Positions 32,004 to 43,267 of a stretch of DNA of 64,000 bases are shown here, piece by piece. Each line of letters opens with the position of its first letter. The first letter of the stretch is position 1. Source of the DNA: Pictodentalium vernedei (lineage: Eukaryota > Mollusca > Scaphopoda > Dentaliida > Dentaliidae); contig CM062292.1 of NCBI GenBank assembly GCA_031216915.1, positions 9,797,920 to 9,861,919 on the forward strand. Reading direction: 5' to 3'. The notes beneath the pieces are model-generated. The model ran no database searches and was not told where the DNA came from. It was given only the letters and a program-made list of their open reading frames with translations. A program made the position numbers and the translations under genes.

Positions 32004-32135
32004 TAGTAGGCATTTAATCTAATATGTCTTGTTTGACGAGCTCCATGAGCTCTGTCAAACAAGATGTAATAGAATAAATGCTCAGTTTATAACGAAGATT
32101 GGAAAATGACCAAATATGTGTTAATTGCATATATT
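32003..32135 (-). mobile_element. Family D central fragment
   Basis: ATATGTCTTGTTTGACGAGC and GAGCTCTGTCAAACAAGATG, then AATAAATGCTCAGTTTATAA. It parallels 27525-27665 and also sits next to an S2 SINE tail, suggesting the SINE-D pair was duplicated or that both share one insertion history. Confidence 0.65.
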
Positions 32136-32181
32136 TTCTTAAACCCCAATAAAAAAATATAGAATAATATATATACGTTTA

Positions 32182-33785
32182 TCAGGGTGAGCTTTTCTGA
32201 TCAATTTTTGTCCGTCATCTGTTGTCTCATCCGTCGTACATCGTGAAGGTGGTGTTTGGGTCATTTTCTCCCAAGCCACTGGCTGCAGTTCAATGAAAAT
32301 TCACATGAGTAGCGGTTATATAGGGGCATTTGGGTTTTTCTTCAAATTGGGTTTCTGCTCATATTGAGGAAGGGGGTGGAGCCAAAATGCAAATTTTTTA
32401 AAATCTTCTCATGAACCAGCCGTAGCAGAGACTTGATATTTGGTATGCAGCTTCCATTTGAGGTGTAGACTCAAGTTTGTTCAAGAGAAGTTTGACGGGC
32501 AATATTTGCCTTTGTTCTGGGAGGGGCAAGAATCTTTTCCCCTCCCAAAATTTCTATTTTCCAAACTGAGAGGCAGATTTGAACCAAATTTGATATGAGG
32601 GGTTATTGGGTCATAAGTACTTAATTTATGCCCAAATTTGTTTTCCCGTCGCCCTATGGGAACCGCAGGAGCTAAAAATAGAAAAAAATTAAAACACCCA
32701 TATCTCCAAAACTACAAGGCACTGAGAATTCTTATTTGGTGTGAAGCTTCCATAGGATCAACAGAATGGAATGGTAAAAAAAAATTGCTATCGGTTTTAT
32801 CATGGGGTACTTTTCTGGGACTTTGAAAAAGTGCTGAGTCAGCATTTTTTAACACTGCGGGTAATGGGAAAAACATTTAAGACTACTTTTCTCCCAAACC
32901 ACTGCTCCAAAAGCTTTCAAATTTCACATATAACATCTTTGGAAGATTGTTTCACAGGTTTATTGAAATCAATTCCCTGGGTGCATATTTGGGCTCTCCA
33001 TGGGAGCCCAAATGTTTAAATTAGTGCAGTATGAGGAATATTCTTTAAAAATTTTCTTCAGATCTACCAATAAGAATCTTTTGATATTTGGTATACAGCA
33101 TCCTTAGGGGGGTGGTGAGGTTCAAGTTTGTTCAAGCCAAGTCCCTGGGTTCATATTTAGGCTGAAAATTTGGGGTCCCGGTCCGGACTTAGAAATTTTG
33201 GACCAAAATCCGGAAATGAGTTTTTTTGTTTTTTTTCGGTCAATTTTAAGACAAATTTTTTTTTTTTTTTTACACTGAAAATTTAGGGTCTGGGTGGGAC
33301 TTCGAAATTTTGGACCAAAATCCAGAAATTAGTTTTTTTTTGTTTTTTATGCATTTTGGTCAATTTTAAGACAAAAATTTATTATTTTTTTTTGCACTGA
33401 AAATTTGGGATCCGGGTGGGACTTAGAAATTTTGGACCAAAATCCGGAAATTAGTTTTTTGGTTTTTTATGCGTTTTGGTCAATTTAAGAAGAAGAAAAA
33501 AAATTTTAGTCTGAAAATATTTTGTTTGGGACTTCGAAAATTTCCAAACAAAAATAAAAAAAATCTGTTTTTTATGCGGTTATCTCAATTTTGGGACGTA
33601 AAAGTGCAGGAACTGAAAATAGAAGAACAATCCTGTGTATTGTGTGGGCACAATCACTTCATCTAGTTGGTATATGCTTTTCTTAGGAGGGGCATATGCA
33701 GTTTATTCAAGTCAAGTCCCTGGTTTGATATTTAGATTACCGTGTCATTTCAGGTGAGCGCCCTCAGGCCCCCTGGGGCCTCTTG
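32182..33785 (+). mobile_element. Element N, divergent copy
   Basis: GTCCGTCATCTGTTGTCTCA, TCATTTTCTCCCAAGCCACT, ATATTTGGTATGCAGCTTCC and AATATTTGCCTTTGTTCTGG parallel N. The 3' part holds four diverged roughly 110-bp units (ACTGAAAATTTGGGATCCGG, TTTTGGACCAAAATCCGG). It ends CAGGCCCCCTGGGGCCTCTT then G. Confidence 0.75.
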
Positions 33786-34229
33786 TTTTCCATAAATCTT
33801 TTACAGGGCAGTCGCAACAAAATCATGCTATAATTCGCTACAAAACACAGCGAGAAGTGAGGAGCACATTGGTCCAATTCGATCGACCAGCAAAATTGGC
33901 AAAAATAATCAAGGTGCAGTAATACATTTCTGTCTAAAAATAATTCCCCCACAAACTTGAGCTAAACTTGCAAAAATACTTTATTATATGAGCAGTGGGT
34001 GGTGTTTTCTACTGGCATTGTGTAATACTATCAAAAAGATTTAAAGAAATCAACAATCAAACTTTTTATTATGCTAGACAAATGTGGTAGAGGCCAGAGG
34101 TCAACAAGTCCGTCGCTACTAGGGGTATAAATTCTTTAAGTGTTAAACCTATGGGGAAAATTTATCACTTTAATAGGTGAATAAAGCAAATATTTATCCA
34201 AGGCTTTTGTTGTTCAAATAAACAGCAAT
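33786..34229. other. Intron sequence, nothing recognised
   Basis: No coding, RNA or repeat feature identified between the N relative and C copy 6. Confidence 0.4.
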
Positions 34230-34634
34230 TTAGGCCTAAAAAAATAAAAAAAATCTGTTTCTCAGGCCCTCCCGCATGGTCCTTTTGGCTGCCGCATGCT
34301 CTCTTTTTATAACAAATTTAAACTTGAAAAAAATTAAAATTAAATGGTTTATGTCTGATATTTTATCCAAGTTAAAAAAATTGATGAATTTGTCCCTTGA
34401 GTGCAAGAAGGCTTTGCAATGCTTTAGCATTGCAAAGCCTTCTTGCACTCAAGGGATGAAATACACCACCCATGCTATTCTGTAGATTATGAGCCTAAAG
34501 CTCAAACCAAGAACATGAACTTTTGATGGCAAAGAAGTAATTACTGAAATAAAAAATAAAATAAAAAAACGCTCGCCCGCATGCAATTTCACAAATAATG
34601 GCCTGGGAAACAAGATCTACTTTGTGTGGCCTTA
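34230..34634 (+). mobile_element. Family C foldback MITE, copy 6
   Basis: TTAGGCCTAAAAAAATAAAA to CTACTTTGTGTGGCCTTA. The hairpin TTGTCCCTTGAGTGCAAGAA / TTCTTGCACTCAAGGGATGA is perfect around GCAATGCTTTAGCATTGC. Confidence 0.9.
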
Positions 34635-34751
34635 TGGGATAAATGTATACATCACTTGCCTCAAACTGTTAGACCTGGTTGCTTATGATTCAAAATAGTT
34701 TCTTTTCTGGAATGTTGCATGTATTATGTTGATGTGCTTTGTTTCTTGTAG

Positions 34752-34790
34752 GAAAGACAGTTTTCCACTAAACAAACAAGGAAGGACAAA
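34752..34790 (+). CDS. Candidate 39-bp exon 5 of the PLC-beta gene
   Basis: After a good acceptor (GTGCTTTGTTTCTTGTAG, ending 34751) the phase-0 frame required by exon 4 gives ERQFSTKQTRKDK. This continues the charged Lys/Glu/Arg composition of exon 4. A GT at 34791 (AAA|GTTAGC) could be a weak donor and would keep phase 0. Reading past it gives VSNLSDIYYLLNFI and then a stop, so the exon must end before that if it is real. No sequence hallmark confirms it because X-Y linkers are not conserved. Exons for the Y domain do not appear in the remaining 29 kb. Confidence 0.38.
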
Positions 34791-34974
34791 GTTAGCAACC
34801 TTTCAGATATCTATTATCTTCTAAATTTCATCTAACTTCTTCATTAATGAAATTTCAGATATAGTGATTAACATTTGTAATTACAGTAATTAACATTCAT
34901 AATAATAAATCTTGTTCTAAACCTTCAGTGCTAAAACTAATATTACATAAAAGGAATGTTTGTAGGAATGTCTG

Positions 34975-36650
34975 GATTGAGGGTTTCCTACTAAGCTGTT
35001 CTGTCCAGATATGGTCCATTGGTGAACTGTTCTGTCTGTATATGATCCATCAGTGAGCTGTATTGTCTAGATATGGTCCATCGATGAAATGTTCTGTCTT
35101 GATATAGTCCATCGGTGAGCTGTTCTGTCTAGATATGGTCCATCAGTGAGATATCCTGTCTAGATATGGTCCATCAGTTTAATGTTCTGTCCAGATATGG
35201 TCCACTGCTGAGCTGTACTGTCAAGATATGGTCCAATGGTGAGCTGTACTGTCTAGATAGGGTCCATCAGTGAGCTGTATCGTGCACATGTGGCTGGTCA
35301 GTGTGCTGTACTGTCTAGTTATGGTCCATTTCTGAGCTGTAGTGTCTAGATATGGTCCATCAGTGAAATGTTCTGTATAGATATGGCCCATCGGTGAGCT
35401 GTTCTGTCTAGATATGCTCCATCAGTGAGCCATACTGTCTAGACATGGTCCATTGGTGAAATGTTCTGTCAAGGTATGACCCATCAGTGAGTCCTTCTGT
35501 CTAGATATGATCCATCAGTGAGCTGTACTGTCGAGACGTGGCTGGTCAGTGTGCTGTACTGTCTAGATATGGTCCATCGGTGAAATGTTCTGTCTAGATA
35601 TGGTCCATCGGTGAGCTGTTCTGTCTAGATATGATTCATCAGTGAGCTGTACTGTCTAGATATGGTCCATTGGTGAAATGTTCTATCAAGGTATGATCCA
35701 TCATTGAGTCATTCTGTCTAGATATGGCCCATCAGTGAGCTGTACTGTCTAGATGTGGCTGGTCAGCATGCTGTACTGTCTAGATATGGTCCGTTTGTGA
35801 GCTATACTGTCTAGATATGGTCTATCAGTGAGCTGTCATGTCTAGATATGGTCCATCGGTGAAAATGTTCTGTCTAGATATGGTCCATCAATGAGTTGTA
35901 CTGTCTAGATCTGGTCCATCTGTGAAAATGTTCTGTCTAGATATGGGCCATCAGTGAGCTGTTCTGTTTAGATACGGTCCATCCGTGAGCTGTACTGTCT
36001 AAATATGGTCCATCGGTGAAAATGTTCTGTCTAGATATGGTCCATCGGTGAGCTGTTCTGTCTAGATATGGTCCATCAGTGAGCTGTACTGTCTAGATGT
36101 GGCTGGTCAGTGTGCTGTACTGTCTAGAAATGGTCCATCAGTGAAATGTTCTGTCTAGATATGGTCCATCGGTGAGCTGTTCTGTCTAGATTCGGTTCAT
36201 CAGTGAGTTGTACTGTCTAGATCTGGTCCATCGGTGAAAATGTTCTGTCTAGATATGGTCCATCGGTGAGCTGTTCTGTCTAGATATGGTCCATCAGTGA
36301 GCTGTACTGTCTAGATGTGGCTGGTCATTGTGCTGTACTGTCTAGATATGGTCCATAGGTGAAATGTTCTGTCTAGATATGGTCCATCGGTGAGCTGTTC
36401 TGTCTAGATACGGTCCATCAGTGAGTTGTACTGTCTAGATCTGGTCCATCGGTGAAAATGTTCTATCTAGATATGGTCTGTCATTGAGCTGTACTACCTT
36501 GATCTGGATATGGTCCATTAGTGAGCTGTACTGTCTAGATGTGGCTGGTCAGCATGCTGTACTGTCTAGATATGGTCCATTTGTGAGCTGTACTGTCTAG
36601 ATATGGTCTATCAGTGAGCTGTTCTTTTAGATATGGTCTGTCGGGTTGAT
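34975..36650. repeat. 31-bp minisatellite, about 54 copies
   Basis: The unit is TCTAGATATGGTCCATCGGT plus GAGCTGTTCTG. A distinct variant, TCTAGATGTGGCTGGTCAGT, recurs at irregular multi-unit intervals (for example near 35756, 36096, 36312, 36536), pointing to block duplication. Some units carry an extra A (GTGAAAATGTTCTG). Not coding. Confidence 0.93.
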
Positions 36651-36999
36651 AAAATATGGTAGCCAGTGTGCTTGATAAATTACAACAGAGATTACAGAAA
36701 TAAGTGTAATACACCAATTATTATCTCTGTATTTCTATCGCTGCTGTTATATTACCTTTGAATTCCCATCAGTCAATAGTGATATAGTAGTAAATAGTAC
36801 CATGTATAAATTTCCTTGGATTTAAGATGCATTCTCTGTGGATACCACTCATAGTCAGACGAAATCTATTCATGGCTAATGGAGTGATCCCCCTTTATAG
36901 AATTAGCCATGTTGAAGTTAAAATGAAGTCAAAATTCATCATTTATTAGTATAAGCTGTATTGGTAACACACGTATATGTGAAAAATCTATTGGGAAAG
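36651..36999. other. Spacer between two minisatellites
   Basis: Intronic DNA with no recognised repeat family or exon. Confidence 0.4.
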
Positions 37000-38706
37000 T
37001 GGTGAGAGAGTGTACTGAGGTGTACTGCATGTCAATATATCTAGTGGGAGAATGGTGAGAGAGTGTGTGGAGGTGTACTGCATGTCGATATATCTAGAGG
37101 GAGAATGATGAGAGAGTGTGTGGAGGTGTACTGCATGTCAATATTTCTAGTGGGAGAATGATGAGAGAGTGTACTGAATTGTACTGCATGTCAATATATC
37201 TAGTAGGAGAATGATGAGAGAGTGTGTGGAGGTGTACTGCATGTCAATATATCTAGTGGGAGAATGATGAGAGTGTGCTGAGGCGTACTGCATGCCAACA
37301 TATCTAGTGGGAGAATGATGAGAGAGTGTACTGAATTGTACTGCATGTCGATATATCTAGTAGGAGAATGATGAGAGAGTGTGTGGAGGTGTACTGCATG
37401 TCAAATGAGAGTGTGTGCTGAGGTGTACTGCATGCCAATATATCTAGTGGGAGAATGATGAGAGAGTGTGTGGAGGTGTAATGCATGTTGATATATCTAG
37501 TTGGAGAATGGTGAGAGAGTGTGTGGAGGTGTACTGCATGTCGATATATCTAGTGGGAGAATAATGAGAGAGTGTACTGAGATGTACTGCATGTCAATAT
37601 ATCTAGTGGGAGAATGATGAGAGAGTGTACTGAGGTGTACTGCATGTCAATATATCTAGTGGGAGAATGATGAGAGAGTGTGTGGAGGTGTAATGCATGT
37701 TGATATATCTAGTGGGAGAAAGATGAGAGTGTGTAGAGGTGTACTGCATGTCAGTATATCTAGTGGGAGAATGATGAGAGAGTGTCCTGAGGTGTACTGC
37801 ATGTCAATATATCTAGTGGGAGAATGCTGAGAGAGTACGCTGAGGTGTACTGCAAGTCATTATATCTAGTGCGAGAATGATGAGAGAGTGTTCTGAGGTG
37901 TATTGCATGTCAATATATCTAGTGGGAGAATGATGAGAGAGTGTGGAGGTGTACTGCATGTTGATATATCTAGTGGGAGAATGATGAGAAAGTGTGCTGA
38001 GGTGTACTGCAGGTCATTATATCTAGTGGGAGAATGATGAGAGAGTGTACTGAGGTGTATTGCATGTCAATATATCTAGTGGGAGAATGATGAGAGAGTG
38101 TGGAGGTGTACTGCATGTTGATATATCTAGTGGGAGAATGATGAGAAAGTGTGCTGAGGTGTACTGCAGGTCATTATATCTAGTGGGAGAATGATGAGAG
38201 AGTGTTCTGAGGTGTATTGCATGTCAATATATCTAGTGGGAGAATGATGAGAGAGTGTGGAGGTGTACTGCATGTTGATATATCTAGTGGGAGAATGATG
38301 AGAAAGTGTGCTGAGGTGTACTGCAGGTCATTATATCTAGTGGGAGAATGATGAGAGAGTGTACTGAGGTGTATTGCATGTCAATATATCTAGTGGGAGA
38401 ATGATGAGAGAGTGTGGAGGTGTACTGCATGTTGATATATCTAGTGGGAGAATGATGAGAAAGTGTGCTGAGGTGTACTGCAGGTCATTATATCTAGTGG
38501 GAGAATGATGAGAGAGTGTACTGAGGTGTATTGCATGTCAATATATCTAGTGGGAGAATGATGAGAGAGTGTACTGAGGTGTACTGCATGTCAATATATC
38601 TAGTGGGAGAATGATGAGAGAGTGTGTGGAGGTGTACTGCATGTCAATATATCTAGTGGGAGAATGATGAGAGAGTGTACTGAGGTGTACTGCATGTCAA
38701 TATATC
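37000..38706. repeat. 52-54 bp satellite derived from a SINE, with 157-bp higher-order units
   Basis: The unit reads ATATATCTAGTGGGAGAATG, ATGAGAGAGTGTACTGAGGT, GTACTGCATGTCA. The part GTGTACTGAGGTGTACTGCA is the SINE body phrase. TGAGGTGTATTGC recurs at 37894, 38051, 38208, 38365 and 38522, an exact 157-bp period of three unit variants. About 32 monomers in total. Confidence 0.93.
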
Positions 38707-38760
38707 TTCATTTAGTGGAGTCTGAGTGTTACTCGCCACAGCTGAGTGTTCTCTTCTCTA
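38707..38760 (+). mobile_element. SINE flank at the end of the satellite
   Basis: GGAGTCTGAGTGTTACTCGC and CACAGCTGAGTGTTCTCT match the SINE segment that follows the GTACTGCAC phrase elsewhere (27376-27425). Confidence 0.65.
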
Positions 38761-39161
38761 TTAGAGTCCATACCAAAATATGCCAAGTCACCAGGGCGTT
38801 AAAATTGCCGCTAGTTCATAAGACAGAGTCTAATTGTGTTTTTAGACTCCGGCATTATGAATAACTGACATGACGCTAAGCCACTCTGAAGGTAATCAAC
38901 TCCTGAAAATGATAGTATTTTTGACAAATTTGTTAAAAATTATTTGGGGAAGAATTATGTATAATAATATGTGGTCATTTTAGTTATTCCAGAAAACTAA
39001 ATAGCAGAAAATTCCAGAAAACAAAATAAATAGATACAACTAACAAGCAATCTCGCCAAAGCGAGATCTTTCCAAAGCGAGATTACGTGTTACTTGTTGT
39101 TATTTTCCTTGGTGGAAATTCTGTTTGGATGCAAACAACATTGCTGACATATTAAATGCAG
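38761..39161. other. Intron sequence with a small GCGAGAT hairpin
   Basis: AACAAGCAATCTCGCCAAAG / CTTTCCAAAGCGAGATTACG / TTACTTGTTG near 39040-39100 form a short imperfect inverted repeat. Nothing else recognised. Confidence 0.4.
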
Positions 39162-40745
39162 TGGAGCCCACTTAATTGGATATCTCTTAATTGTATATCC
39201 CTGTTAATTGAATATAATTTCCCAACACAGAGCCATTTACCATACCTCCAGTACAAATTTGACTTGTTAATTGATTATAGGTTAAAGAGTAAACTCCTGT
39301 TAAATGAATATAAAATCTTGTAACCTGTCGAGAAATTACCCTGACCCTCCCCAGTTTTCCTTTGTTTATAGACCTATTTGGCCTCAGTAATCCAATACAT
39401 GCATTTAATCTATTATATCTTGTTTGACAGAGCTCATGGAGCTCTGTCAAACAAGATATAATAGATTATATAATAGAATAAATGCTAAGTTTATCTCGAG
39501 AATTTAGGAGAGTGACAATCTCCCTGTTAATAGCGTATACTCCTGTTAATTAAATAATTAGTCCCCTACGGGAACCGTAAGGGGACTATTGGATTGCATT
39601 CCGTCTGTCTGTCCATCCATCTGTCTGTCCGTCTGTCTGTCTGTCTGTCTGTTTTTTTTATGTTACCACCTCTCCCTCCAACATGCTTTAAGCTACACCT
39701 TTGATATTTGGTACATGGATAAATGGTTCTGAGGGGATGATGCACGCTCAAAATGTTTTTTTCAAAGTCCAAGATGGCAGAATGGCGGCCATTTTTGTTG
39801 TGTTTTTTAAGCTTTTTTTCTCTATTTTCATGTTACCCCCCCCCCCACCCCCCCCACCCCCCCACCCCCCCACCAACATGGTTCAAGCTACACTTTGCAT
39901 ATTTGTCACATGGATAGAGGGTTGGGAGGGGATGATGCACGTTCAATATTTTTTTTTCAAAATCCAAGATGGTGGCATGACGGCCATTTTTGTTGTGTTT
40001 TTTTAAGCTTTTTTCTCTATTTTGTGTTACCACCCCTCACTCCAACATGGTTCAAGCTACACTTTTTATATCTGGCACATGGATAGAGGGTTGTAATGGA
40101 ATGTTGCACGTTCAATTTTTTTTTTTCAAAGTTCAAGATGGTGCCATGGCAACCATTTCTGTTGTGTTTTTTAAGCTTTTTTTCTCTATTTTATGTTACC
40201 ACTGCTCCCTCCAACATGGTTCAAGCTGCACTTTTCATATATGGTACATGGATAAAGGGGTTGTGAGGGGATTATGCACGCTCAATATTTTTTTTCAAAA
40301 TCTAACATCTGTGTGTCTGTCTGTCTGTCTCTGTTTTTATGTTACCACCTCTCCCTCCAACATGCTTCAAGCTACACCTTTCATATTTGGTACATGGATA
40401 AATGGTTCTGAGGGGATGATGCACAGTCAATATTTATTTTTCAAAATCCAAGATGGCAGAATGGCGGCCATTTTTGTTGTGTTTTTTAAGCTTTTTTTCT
40501 CTATTTTATGTTACCACCCCCTCCCTCCAACATGGTTCAAGCTACACCTTTCATATATGGTACATGGATAAAGGGTTGTGAGGGGATTATGCATGCTCAA
40601 TATTTTTTTTTTCAAAATCAAAGATGCTTATATACTCTAGCGTCTTCAGTGACACAAAAGCGCCGTAGGGGACTAATACCACGTCAGTGGTCAAACACTT
40701 GTTTTCATTGGTAAAGTGGCTATTCAATTAACAGGGTTCCACTGT
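39162..40745 (-). mobile_element. Family D MITE, split by element E
   Basis: CAGTGGAGCCCACTTAATTG to TTAATTAAATAA at 39557, then TTTTCATTGGTAAAGTGGCT to CAGGGTTCCACTGTA from 40702. The parts rejoin as the standard D sequence AATAATTTTCATTGG. The hairpin TATCTTGTTTGACAGAGCTC is at 39417. Confidence 0.9.
39558..40701 (+). mobile_element. Element E, hairpin-ended tandem-repeat element, exact boundaries
   Basis: TTAGTCCCCTACGGGAACCG folds with TAAGGGGACTA. A CCGTCTGTCTGTCCATCC microsatellite is followed by six units of about 170 bp (CAACATGGTTCAAGCTACAC, TTTCATATATGGTACATGGA, TCCAAGATGGCAGAATGGCG). The tail has GCGCCGTAGGGGACTA and ends AACACTTG. The 193-codon ORF 39990-40571 follows the repeats and is not a gene. 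Confidence 0.88.
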
Positions 40746-41664
40746 ACCAAGTAGGTGGAATAGTATCCTATTGAAGATGATATTTATGAGTAGGTGATCA
40801 TTAAGAGAATCCACAGCATCAGTAACTATAGGCTTCTGTATGTAATTTAGTTTTGGCACTGAACAAAAGTAAACCTAGATGTACAAATTCAAGCTTTTTC
40901 TCACATTAAGCCTAATACCTCTTTTAAGACCATCAACACATATAAATCTGTTTCTCAGATCCACTTTTCATTTTTCTCACGTAATTTTCCATTTCATCGT
41001 GACACTCTTTGTGTAAAGAGTTGTTAAGTTAATTCTGGTAATGCATTTTTTTATCATATAATAAATACCCACAATTCTGTGTTGTATTTATAAATAAACA
41101 ATAAACAATGCATATTTTACGATCACGTGCAATGTCGTAGTTTTAATATGGCAGTTTTTTCTCTTGCAAAACTTTTGATTAAAACCACACTACTGTGGGT
41201 ATCACTTAAATAGATGTTCCCTAAATAAAGAACCCTCTTAACTTAAATACTTTTTTCCAGTTGTGCGCCTCAGGTGTCATGAGGCCTTCTCTTGTTATTT
41301 TTCCAGTCGGAGTCCATGTAATCATACCTTAGAGTTGCTTATTTTCTCCCAAGAAAGTGGCTAATAAGTTAACAAGGTGCCATTTTTGGAGTGAAAATAT
41401 GTCTTCTGACTGAGGACATACCTTCAAATTTTCAAAATTTGTGAGAATCGGTTTTGATTTTCGCAAACTATTGCTGCAAGAATCAAATTTCAGTTCTTGA
41501 CAATTTGAGAATACTGATATACCCCTATGAATATGAATGCAAACAGTATGTATTGCACAGTTAAAAACAAATCTTATCTTTATATATTTTTTATTAGACT
41601 TGAACTCTTAGATCCCAGTTCTAATTTTGGTGAGAGCTTCTTGTCTTACATGTACTTTTAAAAC
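40746..41664. other. Intron sequence with an N-type 3' end relic
   Basis: CGCCTCAGGTGTCATGAGGC and CTTCTCTTG at 41266-41295 resemble the N 3' hairpin and terminus, without the rest of the element. No exon seen. Confidence 0.45.
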
Positions 41665-42007
41665 GGGGCGCGGTGGCTCAATAGGTAGAGGTGCAGGCTG
41701 CAAGCCGAGAAGTCCTCGGTTCGAATCCCACCTGCGGCAATCGCGTCGTGTCATTGGGCAAGACACTTCACCCCCATTGCCCACGTGGGGGCACGGTGGC
41801 ATTGTGTACTAAGGCGTACTGCACGTTGATGGTGAACTTGCCTTCAACCAATGGTAACCCTGCTTGTGTGGAGTTAGTATGTTGGGGAGCTGACAGTTGC
41901 TCGCCGTTGCTCAGTGCTTCTCTCTGGGTACTCTGGCTTCCTCCACCCGTAAAACTGTCGCAGTCACGATTAGCCATTGTGCAGAAATATGTGACCCTAA
42001 ACAGAAA

Positions 42008-42050
<43 letters not shown>

Positions 42051-42051
42051 A
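41665..42051 (+). mobile_element. tRNA-derived SINE S1, full length, perfect target duplication
   Basis: Head GGGGCGCGGTGGCTCAATAG, B box GGTTCGAATCC, body TTGGGCAAGACACTTCACCC, then a long AATA-type tail. Flanked by TACTTTTAAAAC on both sides (41653-41664, 42052-42063). The perfect duplication suggests a recent insertion. Confidence 0.95.
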
Positions 42052-42171
42052 TACTTTTAAAACAAATGTGTCAACATCGATGTTCAGACTTTTGACGGTC
42101 TTGCTGATGGAAATTAACTGGTAGAGTGCTGAATTATTTTTAGTCATCAAAATTTGTCACAAGTATTTGCC

Positions 42172-42433
42172 CTGTTACAATTTATGGGAGAGTGCCTATA
42201 GGCACTCTCCCATAAATTGTACAAGGAAAATCCATACAGACTACATAATTAAGATTCAAAGATAATATGAAGCTTCTCCACATTGTTTGAAGCCTTTGAG
42301 TTCCAGTACCTGCACTTGAGTAAAGACCAAATATGGGCTTCCATCACTCTACCAGTTAAGTACCTTAGCAGTGGTTTCTGGTGAAGTCTTGGCTGCCTGT
42401 ATAATTAACCAAGACTTCACTAGATACCACAGC
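42172..42433. repeat. Two hairpins with dispersed-repeat flanks
   Basis: ACAATTTATGGGAGAGTGCC TAT AGGCACTCTCCCATAAATTG is a 42-bp perfect palindrome (about 42178-42221). After CAAGGAAAATCCATACAGAC and CTCTACCAGTTAAG a second imperfect palindrome (about 42362-42433) holds GTGAAGTCTTGGCTGCC / CCAAGACTTCAC. Confidence 0.75.
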
Positions 42434-42701
42434 TAAGTCAATGTCTTGCCTATATTACCTTATAATCAGGGACCGACCTGGGCATGCGCCAGTGCATATT
42501 TGGTTCTGAAACATCAGGACCTGGCTCTTAATTCTCAGAAATAGGCTTACAGTTGGCACGTAACTTCTCAAATCATATTTTGATATTCTTTCGATGGATA
42601 ATCTAGAGAGACACTCTTACATATATTACATATATGATTATGATTTATCATTGTTGTAGAGTGCTTAAGTTAATACTTCAAGTCTTAATTACCAAGCATT
42701 A

Positions 42702-42781
42702 ATCTTCACTGTGGTTTCTGATCAAGTCTTGGCTGCCTAAATAGGCAGCCAAGACTTGATCAAAAACCACAGTGAAGATTA
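42702..42781. repeat. Perfect hairpin, TCTTGGCTGCC family
   Basis: AATCTTCACTGTGGTTTCTG and ATCAAGTCTTGGCTGCC pair with GGCAGCCAAGACTTGATCAA and AAACCACAGTGAAGATT. Arms are about 37 nt. Confidence 0.88.
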
Positions 42782-43004
42782 ATGTTTGCCATAGTGTACT
42801 AAATGAAAATGACGAGAGCTATTACATACCTGCAGTGTGTGTTACAAACAGCAGTGTGACTCCGTAAATTGAAATCTGGCGCATGAATTGAAAAAATAGG
42901 CTCCGAGGCTAGAGCGTATTTTAAATAGTTCTGATCGGTCCCTGATAATGAGAGAGCAAAAATATTCTCCATGCCTTTAACGATGCTCTTAAACCTTTTA
43001 AGAA

Positions 43005-43260
43005 GAATTGTACAGTACAGGACTCGTTACTTTCCACAGGTGGGCAATATTTCAATGAATGCCATAATAAATAAGCTATTAATTGAAAATAGAATATGTT
43101 TTCATTTTTGGAATTCACTAAAAACAAACCCAACGAGGGTTCTTAAGCTGAGTTTGATTAGTACTGACTGGTTTTAACCATTACATTGGGTAAAGAGTTG
43201 ATATAGATGACATTTACACTAAGGCTGTACAGTACACAGGGTCAGTTATTCTCTTGGAAA
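43005..43260. mobile_element. Family G-like fragment
   Basis: TACAGTACAGGACTCGTTAC and GGTGGGCAATATTTCAATGA match the G start. The rest is diverged, with CATTGGGTAAAGAGTTGA near 43184 resembling an A/B terminus. Confidence 0.5.
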
Positions 43261-43267
43261 TGGATTT

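Noticed and set aside
39990..40571. 193-codon ORF in element E
   Set aside because: It follows 170-bp tandem units of a mobile element; hydrophobic low-complexity text, no domain, no conserved start.
41665..41740. tRNA-Cys-like genes at SINE heads
   Set aside because: They are followed by SINE bodies and tails and flanked by target duplications; acceptor-stem pairing looks poor.
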